Origin: Lentisphaerae bacterium RIFOXYA12_64_32
GTDB lineage: Bacteria; Verrucomicrobiota; Lentisphaeria; Oligosphaerales; YB12-FULL-65-16
Length of the DNA: 34,971 nt
Direction: 5' to 3'
Assembly: GCA_001803235.1 (NCBI GenBank)
Contig: MHBL01000126.1
Coordinates: 1-34,971, forward strand
Part shown: piece after piece, positions 29,368 to 34,971 of the stretch
Numbering within the stretch: the stretch's first letter is position 1
How the letters are laid out: every line of letters starts with the position of its first letter
Translations under genes and position numbers: made by a program
The notes under the pieces: generated by a model
What the model was told of the DNA's origin: nothing
Databases searched by the model: none
Seen by the model: only the letters and a program-made list of their open reading frames with translations

Positions 29368-31644
29368 TTACGCCCACTCGCAGCGGACCACGGCGGGCTT
29401 CTTCCGCGCCGCGCCCTCCTGAGCCGGGACGGACAGGGTCCGCGTCGCGGCGTCCCATGACCACGCCACGCTGGCATCGCGGCCGTTAACCGTGACCCTG
29501 CGCGGCCTGGCGGCGCCGTGGATCCTCACCTCGAACTTGCGCGTCGTCGGCATGCCCTCGTAGCTGCCGACGCGCGGCTGGATGGTCAGCGTCAAAGCGC
29601 GGTTGGTGGCCACGCTCGTGATCCGGGTCTCCGCAACCCTGCCTTCGCGGTAGGCCAGCGTGGTGCCGTCATCCTCGTACAGCGTGAACGCACTCCCGCC
29701 GGATGGGTACACGTCCAGCCCGATGGTCTCGATCGGGACCTGCCCGACGTACTGCATGTCCGGCCACGTGGGAATGATGGCACCGCCGCGCACGAACAAC
29801 GGCCCGCCGCGGTCCTGCGGGTACTCGCACTGCAGGTCCACCGGGCCCTTGACGATCTTGCCGGTCCAGTAGTCCACCCACATGCCTTTCGGCAAGTGCA
29901 GGGTCTTGCTGAAGGCGCAGGTCAGGAACGCATCTCCGAGCATGTACTGGTAGAGCAGTTCGTCCGACTTCGGGTCGTCCGGCGCGACCAGCGGCATGGC
30001 GCGCATGACCGGCATGCCGGTCCGCGCCGCTGTGTGTGCCGCGGAATAGAAGTACGGAATAAGCCGATACCGGAGCCTGGCGTAGAACTTGAAGATCTCG
30101 AGCAGCCTATCGCCCAGGAACCACGGCTGGTTGTACTGGTGCCAGGACAGGATCTGGCACCACGGTTGGAAGAAGCCGAAGTGGATACCTTCCGGGTTCC
30201 ACACCTGCATGTCGCAGCTCGTGTTCGAGTGCCCCGATAGCCCGTGGTTCAGCCCCGAGACCAGGGGTTTGGCGCCACCGCCCGTGTCGCCCGCCCATGT
30301 CGCGGAGTACTGCTGAATCCCCGCGTAGCCACCCGCCGAGTAGATCATGGCGCGCTTGCCGCCCGTGTGCTCGGCATAGCCCTTGTGCATCTGCTTGTTC
30401 AGCAGCACCGGGTACAGATTATGCATCTCCGCGTCGTCCATGCCGTTCTTCCACTTGCGGTCGGGATGGAAGCAGATCTGGTTCGACCCGTCGAGCTTGA
30501 ACGCCTCGGCCCCGTCGTCCACAAACTTCTTCAGGTGCTCGAACCACGGTTCGCCCAGTTTGGTGACATTGTCGAAGTAGCGCGGGTGGAAGTGCGGGTC
30601 CTTGATGATGTCGTCGGCCGTATCCTCGGTCGGGTGCGCACCGGGCCCGCCCTTGGTCTTCGCGCCCAACAGCGTTTCCTCGTACTCGCTGACATCGTAG
30701 TCGACGCACAGCCAGAGGCTTAACTTGAAACCCATGTTACCCAGCGCCGCCGTGAACCCGCCCGGCTTGCGGTGCGGCAGCCAGCTCGGGACATGGAACC
30801 GCTCCTGGCTCCATTTCTTGTTCACGGAGAAGTCGTAGTACGTCTCCATCCAGTCGGGCTCGAGCCCGACCAGGTCGCACGGAATGCCCTGGCGCCGGAA
30901 CTCGTACGTCTCGTACAGCACGTCGCGCGCCCTGACCTTGCGCTCATCGCAGACGAACGTCAGCCCGTAGGCCCACTGCGGCAGCAGGCACGGCCGACCG
31001 GCGATCGCCGTGTAATGGTCGAGCAACTGCGGCAGCGAATCGCCCGCGATGAGGTAGTAATCCAGTTCGCCCTTCTCGCCGCTGAAGCGGAGCACGTTCT
31101 TCTTCGCGACACCCGCGTCAAATCGGTGGAACCAAGTCGTGTTGAGGAAGATCGCCCAACCGGCACTGCTCATCATGAACGGAATGGGCACATAGCTGAC
31201 CACGTTCCGCAGCACCACCAGGTTCTTGTGCCCACGCTTCTGCAACCGGTCCCGGGTCTCGTCGCCCATTCCGTAGAGCCGGTCGGCTGCGGACAGCGCA
31301 AACTGGATGTCAAAGCCCGACTCCAGGTCGGACTTGGGCGCCGCTGCGTCCCGAACCAACTCCTTACCCGCCCCGTCGCAGAACGTCATCCGTCCGTCCG
31401 CAGTGCGGATGGTGAGCGACGTTTGCCCGGTCCCAAACGTGACCGTGTCGCGCTTCCGCTGCACCGTGACCGGGAAGTCCGGCCAGTCGGTCTTGACGAT
31501 CCCGTAGCGCACCAGTCCCGGTTCACGGAAGTCCGTATCCGGGCGCAGGCGCAGCCGAAACACGAACGGCGTGATGGGCTCGACGCGCAGGATGCCGCCG
31601 GTCTTGAGTTGGATGTCGGTCGGCGTACGTTGGGTCTTTGCCAT
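29368..31644 (-). CDS. Glycoside hydrolase family 31 (alpha-glucosidase/xylosidase)
   Basis: This 758-residue protein has the GH31 layout: an N-terminal beta-sandwich (about 1-220), the catalytic barrel with YGLTFVCDERKVRARDVLYE and VGLEPDWMETY, and two C-terminal beta domains. The nucleophile is D385 in FKLDGSN. The acid/base is D453 in SATWAGDTGG, preceded by the Arg-containing strand RAMIYSAGGYAGIQQ. No signal peptide is seen, so it probably works in the cytoplasm on imported oligosaccharides. GH31 cleaves alpha-glucosides, alpha-xylosides or sulfoquinovosides; the exact substrate cannot be read here. Start at 31644 has GGAGG 10 nt upstream and a strong promoter at 31681-31709; the open frame to 32226 belongs to the antisense of the preceding gene. 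Confidence 0.9.
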   Translation of the reverse strand: MAKTQRTPTDIQLKTGGILRVEPITPFVFRLRLRPDTDFREPGLVRYGIVKTDWPDFPVTVQRKRDTVTFGTGQTSLTIRTADGRMTFCDGAGKELVRDAAAPKSDLESGFDIQFALSAADRLYGMGDETRDRLQKRGHKNLVVLRNVVSYVPIPFMMSSAGWAIFLNTTWFHRFDAGVAKKNVLRFSGEKGELDYYLIAGDSLPQLLDHYTAIAGRPCLLPQWAYGLTFVCDERKVRARDVLYETYEFRRQGIPCDLVGLEPDWMETYYDFSVNKKWSQERFHVPSWLPHRKPGGFTAALGNMGFKLSLWLCVDYDVSEYEETLLGAKTKGGPGAHPTEDTADDIIKDPHFHPRYFDNVTKLGEPWFEHLKKFVDDGAEAFKLDGSNQICFHPDRKWKNGMDDAEMHNLYPVLLNKQMHKGYAEHTGGKRAMIYSAGGYAGIQQYSATWAGDTGGGAKPLVSGLNHGLSGHSNTSCDMQVWNPEGIHFGFFQPWCQILSWHQYNQPWFLGDRLLEIFKFYARLRYRLIPYFYSAAHTAARTGMPVMRAMPLVAPDDPKSDELLYQYMLGDAFLTCAFSKTLHLPKGMWVDYWTGKIVKGPVDLQCEYPQDRGGPLFVRGGAIIPTWPDMQYVGQVPIETIGLDVYPSGGSAFTLYEDDGTTLAYREGRVAETRITSVATNRALTLTIQPRVGSYEGMPTTRKFEVRIHGAARPRRVTVNGRDASVAWSWDAATRTLSVPAQEGAARKKPAVVRCEWA

Positions 31645-31680
31645 GACAGAATATCCTCCGTGTGACTGAGCTACGGCGCC

Positions 31681-31709
31681 ATGATACCGCGCGAGGCGCG
31701 ACTTGTCAA
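31681..31709 (-). promoter_or_regulatory. Strong promoter for GH31 gene
   Basis: Read on the minus strand: perfect TTGACA, a 17-nt spacer and TATCAT, with a predicted transcript start near 31674 and a leader of about 30 nt. The spacer contains the GC-rich near-palindrome CGCGCCTCGCGCG, which a repressor could occupy. Confidence 0.75.
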
Positions 31710-31770
31710 TCCGGACACGGCCAGAGCGCAGGGCCATCACGGCCCAAGTCCCACCCCCCACCGACCGCAG

Positions 31771-31806
31771 TCGATTGCTGTCGACGGCAATCGGTAGCAA
31801 TCGACC
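31771..31806. promoter_or_regulatory. 10-bp inverted repeat, operator or terminator
   Basis: GTCGATTGCT (31771-31780) and AGCAATCGAC (31797-31806) are exact inverted arms 16 bp apart. Within the spacer a further GCAATCG can pair with the left arm. It lies 62 bp upstream of the GH31 -35 box and 53 bp beyond the stop of the CBM9 gene, so it may be a regulator site or a 3' stem-loop; no T-run follows. Confidence 0.5.
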
Positions 31807-31859
31807 GCGATCGGCGCCGGCCTGACCTGGGACATGCGCCGCGCGTATGTGCCCCTGCT

Positions 31860-34802
31860 CTACTCGTAGATCCCCAGTTCCGCAATCTCCGGGATGCGCC
31901 AGGCGCCGTAGTCGAGACGGTCTTCCTCCGGCTTGATCCGGACCTTCTCGGTGGTGACCTTCTCGCCCTTCCATTCCAGGCGCGACAGGAACTGGTCCTT
32001 CCACTGGTGGATGGTCTTCCAGTCTTTGCCGTCCCATATGTCCAGGCTCGCGGCCTTGATCGTCGTCGAGTGCAGAACGACACGCGAAAACCTGACCGGT
32101 TTGCTGAACACGACAACACACTGCTTGCGGTCGCCGTAGACCGGATACCAGCCACCGGCGTCGGTCACGCCGTCCGCCAGATCTGAATCGGAACTGAAGT
32201 TCATTCCGTACTCGCCGATCGCCCACTCGACGTCAGGACGCCCGAGCAGGTTGCCGTCTTTCGCGGGTTGGGCCAGGACGCCGTCGATCTCCTTCTGGAC
32301 TTCGGCGAGAGTGCGGAAGTCGGGCAGCACCTCGAGCGTGGTGTAGATGTGCACGCCCAGCCCCGCGAACTCGTCCGCGAACGTGCCGTCCGTCACCGCT
32401 ACAACGCGGTTCTCGCGCAGGACGAGCAAGCGGGCATTCTTGTTCTCCGCCAGCACCGGCACGGTGAAGGTCGCTTTGCTGGGGCTGTAGCTCTGGTTTG
32501 CCGCGACCAGGAACGTGTGCCCACGCGCTGCACCCTCCGGCTTGCGGTACTTGGCAATCACGTCCACGTCCGGGTTGGCGCACGTCGCCTCGCGCGCGCT
32601 GTCCCGCGCCGTCCACACCGGCGCCAGGAACGCCAATTCCTCGAACACGTAGTTCATGGCCACGCGGTTCTCCCAGTGGTTCCAGTAACCGTTGAAGATA
32701 AACGGTACAATGCCCTTCGCGCCGCAGGCGATCGCGGTGTGCGTAAACCATCGCGACTCGACGAAATTCGGGTGCCGCCCGCGCAGTCCGCCGTACGAAA
32801 ACGTCTGCGGCATGGACCACAACGCCTTGCTGCCGTCGTTGGCGCGCACGCTTTCAACCGTAACGTTGTGAATGTGGCGCAGGAAACTGCTGAACTTACG
32901 GCTCCCGTCCTCGAACGCCTGCGGCGCCATGTACGGATGCGGACACATGACATCGCACGCCTCGATGTACTGCGCCGGCGAGCGCGACACGATCTTGCAG
33001 AACCGGTACGGGTCCTCCTCCATGAGAAATTCGTAGATGCTCTTCAGAAACACCGGCGAAATGCCACGGCACTCCGGTTCGTCGGAGATGTAGTAGCCGA
33101 GGACGTTGCGCTGGTTGCGGACGGCGGCAACCTGCGCGCGGATCTTCGCCTTCTCCTCGCCGTTCAGGGGCCGGTCCACCTGCGTCTCGCCGAGCGTCGT
33201 CAGGCCGCTGAGCGTGTACAAGTTCAGGTCGGACTGCTCAAACGCTGACGCACCCATCATAAAGTTCGTCGAATGCGGCAACTGCGCCTGCGGGAACGAC
33301 GACGGCGCGACACAGTAGCTCATGCTGCCGTACCAGCCGCGCGGGAACACCGGTTCGCCATTGACCAGCAGGTTGCCCTGGTCGTCGATGCGCGCTTCCA
33401 CCGCCGGCGCGCGCGGCAGCTTGCGCAGGACGATCTCCGCCTCTGCCACCAGATCCGCCTTCGGCCCGCCGGGCTTCGGGTTCTCGATCGGGCGCAGCAC
33501 TTCGGCGCGCACCGTGTGCCGCCCCTCAGGCAACCCGGGAATCGCCAGCTCGAACGGCACGTCCGCCGTCTCGATCTTGATCTCAACACTTCTTGGCGCA
33601 TACAGCGCGGACGCCACCGTCACCTTCAGCGTGCAGCCCTGCACCTTGTCAAGCGGCAACCCGCTGCGGACCACACCCTTCAGTGTCTCGATCGACTGCG
33701 TCGCAAAGATGCAGTTCCGGTAGTTCGGCTGCGTCAACCGCACCGCGAGCGGCGTGAACGTCATCCACGTGTCGAACCGGATCACCAGGACCGGACGCTT
33801 CGCCGCATCCACAACGCGGAAGACAGCAGGCAACTTCCCCTGCTCTTTCACGAACCCCGGCGGCATGTCGATGCGTGCGCTCTTGCGCGCGTCCAGGTTC
33901 ACCGCCTGACTGGCGCCACGCGCCTTGGACGCCAGAATGTTCATCTCCAGCGTGCCCGCAAACGGTGTGTCGCCACGGTTCTCCAGCAGCAATGACGAAC
34001 TCACGCGGTACCCGTCCGCCTCCGGCTCAAGCACGAACTTCGGCGCCTCGGCGTATAGGTTGAACCGTGCCTTGTCGACCCGGATCTGACCCAGGTCGCC
34101 AAAGTTCGAGATGTTGTGGTACCCACCGTTCCCCGGACTGTACATCGACCAGTACGCCGGGGCAGGCGTCCGCGTCCGCGACATCGAAAACACCCAATTC
34201 TCGGACCAGGCCGACGACGGCCGGTTGTGGAACGTCCCGAACGGAATGGCCACTTCCAGCGACCAGAAGTCCGCACCTTTGAACACCGCCGCCTGCCAGT
34301 CGGAGGACCAGCCGCCCTTGCCCGTGTTGCCGCCCTCGATCATGTACAGGTCCGTCTTGGTCGCACGCGAGTTGATGGCAAACTGGTAGTACTCCATCCG
34401 GTCCCCGACCGGGTCAAGGAAGATCTCCAGGTCGTCATCACTCCACATGGCCGCGTCATGCACGTCATCGGGGACGGCTCGCAGGTCGCTCATCTTCGGC
34501 TCTTTGCACGTGACGCCGAAATACAGCGTGTCGTCGTCGTACATGACCCGGAACTCGGTTTGCGCGTCGTCCGGGATCGGCTCGCGCTTGCCGCTCAACC
34601 CGAGCGGTTTCTCAAATCCCGTCTGCAGCGGCGCCTTCTGCCACACCGCGTCGTCCAGCTTACCGTCAATGGTCAGCGTCCCGTCCAACCGCACCGCTTC
34701 GGCATGCTTCTTCGGTCCCCCGGGCCCGTCTGCCGCCCAGACCGCCCAGGATGCCAGCCCGAGAACGCCCAACACGTTCCGCATCACCCGCCGTCCACGC
34801 AT
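31860..34802 (-). CDS. Secreted CBM9-like/TIM-barrel carbohydrate-active protein
   Basis: This 980-residue protein starts with a signal peptide (MRNVLGVLGLASWAVWAADG after five or six leading residues). A CBM9-like domain follows (about 30-230; LTIDGKLDDAVWQKAP, YDDDTLYFGVTCKEP and WSDDDLEIFLDP), then beta-sandwich linkers. A TIM barrel begins at GNLLVNGEPVFPRGWYGSM (about 535). GYYISDEPECRG places a Glu as likely acid/base, as in GH5/GH2-like clan-A barrels. A C-terminal discoidin-like domain (about 870-975; VVVFSKPVRFSRVVLHST, LDIWDGKDWKTI) closes it. The catalytic family is not identified and activity is unproven. GGGAG is 9 nt before the ATG at 34802. It is the first gene of the minus-strand saccharide cluster within the window. 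Confidence 0.8.
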   Translation of the reverse strand: MRGRRVMRNVLGVLGLASWAVWAADGPGGPKKHAEAVRLDGTLTIDGKLDDAVWQKAPLQTGFEKPLGLSGKREPIPDDAQTEFRVMYDDDTLYFGVTCKEPKMSDLRAVPDDVHDAAMWSDDDLEIFLDPVGDRMEYYQFAINSRATKTDLYMIEGGNTGKGGWSSDWQAAVFKGADFWSLEVAIPFGTFHNRPSSAWSENWVFSMSRTRTPAPAYWSMYSPGNGGYHNISNFGDLGQIRVDKARFNLYAEAPKFVLEPEADGYRVSSSLLLENRGDTPFAGTLEMNILASKARGASQAVNLDARKSARIDMPPGFVKEQGKLPAVFRVVDAAKRPVLVIRFDTWMTFTPLAVRLTQPNYRNCIFATQSIETLKGVVRSGLPLDKVQGCTLKVTVASALYAPRSVEIKIETADVPFELAIPGLPEGRHTVRAEVLRPIENPKPGGPKADLVAEAEIVLRKLPRAPAVEARIDDQGNLLVNGEPVFPRGWYGSMSYCVAPSSFPQAQLPHSTNFMMGASAFEQSDLNLYTLSGLTTLGETQVDRPLNGEEKAKIRAQVAAVRNQRNVLGYYISDEPECRGISPVFLKSIYEFLMEEDPYRFCKIVSRSPAQYIEACDVMCPHPYMAPQAFEDGSRKFSSFLRHIHNVTVESVRANDGSKALWSMPQTFSYGGLRGRHPNFVESRWFTHTAIACGAKGIVPFIFNGYWNHWENRVAMNYVFEELAFLAPVWTARDSAREATCANPDVDVIAKYRKPEGAARGHTFLVAANQSYSPSKATFTVPVLAENKNARLLVLRENRVVAVTDGTFADEFAGLGVHIYTTLEVLPDFRTLAEVQKEIDGVLAQPAKDGNLLGRPDVEWAIGEYGMNFSSDSDLADGVTDAGGWYPVYGDRKQCVVVFSKPVRFSRVVLHSTTIKAASLDIWDGKDWKTIHQWKDQFLSRLEWKGEKVTTEKVRIKPEEDRLDYGAWRIPEIAELGIYE

Positions 34803-34942
34803 GTTCGTTTTCTCCCTGTACCCCCGTGTCCGTGCCCGGAAGTCCCTGGCTGCGGTGCCTGGCACAACTTGGCGCATCGACCTGCCGCACGCCCGGATTA
34901 CGACCGGAAACCTAGTGCTCGTCCGCCAGAAGTCACCCCGCA

Positions 34943-34954
34943 ATTGCGCGCAAT
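34943..34954. promoter_or_regulatory. ATTGCGCGCAAT palindrome, possible operator
   Basis: This is a perfect 12-bp palindrome 141 bp upstream of the CBM9-protein start, at the window edge. It has the central CG and inverted arms expected of LacI-family operators and resembles TTGCGCAA at 28974. No clear promoter can be fixed between 34803 and 34971. Confidence 0.35.
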
Positions 34955-34971
34955 GGTCCGCACCTTCCCAG

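Larger units (their letters stand above)
31645..31859. other. Regulatory gap between CBM9 protein and GH31 genes
   Basis: The 215 bp contain a near-consensus minus-strand promoter (31681-31709) and a perfect 10-bp inverted repeat (31771-31806) with an additional internal arm. No gene is present. Confidence 0.6.

Noticed and set aside
29368..32226. A 952-residue GH31 protein starting far upstream
   Set aside because: The extra residues read antisense-like frames of the CBM9 gene's 3' end and the promoter gap. A strong promoter, GGAGG and homology fix the start at 31644.

Overview
This is a GC-rich chromosomal window from a bacterium. The best guess is a member of the PVC superphylum (Kiritimatiellota, Lentisphaerota or a relative). 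That is inference, resting on an H-X9-DG-type prepilin beside secreted glycoside hydrolases, long hybrid kinases, a CBM9/TIM-barrel protein, and many short GC-rich inverted-repeat elements between genes. I see no rRNA, tRNA, CRISPR array, phage genes or classical transposase.

Region 1 (1-5.3 kb) holds housekeeping-type genes: a radical SAM protein, a PaaI-like thioesterase, an orphan two-domain iron-type ABC permease, a calcineurin-like phosphoesterase and a small TPR protein. Region 2 (5.4-12.1 kb) is a signalling block. A PAS-only protein overlaps by 4 bp a 1194-residue Cache/HAMP/GAF hybrid histidine kinase, and a REC-histidine kinase follows. Repeat elements surround these genes and have also entered the kinase ATPase domain in frame. 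Region 3 (12.1-15.1 kb) has two small membrane-anchored proteins around an HNH nuclease, then an RlmD-type rRNA methyltransferase. Region 4 (15.1-18.7 kb) has a GxxExxY (PD-(D/E)XK-like) gene enclosed by a perfect 27-bp inverted repeat. The right arm of that repeat runs into the 5' end of a DnaE2-like polymerase whose PHP domain is degenerate. Region 5 (19.3-21.9 kb) encodes an exported beta-carbonic anhydrase, a polytopic membrane protein and a PPC/DUF296 protein.

Region 6 (21.9-34.8 kb) is a saccharide-utilisation cluster, all on the minus strand. In transcription order it runs: CBM9/TIM-barrel protein, GH31 glucosidase or xylosidase, prepilin-like protein, GH42-like lipoprotein, LacI-type repressor, secreted alpha/beta hydrolase, and a GH42 beta-galactosidase reduced to its two ends. 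It contains no transporter. A near-consensus promoter precedes GH31, and palindromes near several genes are candidate LacI-family operators.

The most unusual signals are four kinds of short repeat. (a) Nonamer micro-arrays are arranged as inverted pairs; one pair flanks the GxxExxY gene and another is empty. (b) An 89-bp GGAAGTA element is present, and a relative lies inside the kinase ATPase domain. (c) A 122-bp element has 10-bp terminal inverted repeats, and its end supplies the stop codon of a membrane protein gene. (d) Elements ending in GTGGC/GCCAC occur three times. The GxxExxY cassette is the best candidate for an undescribed small mobile system.
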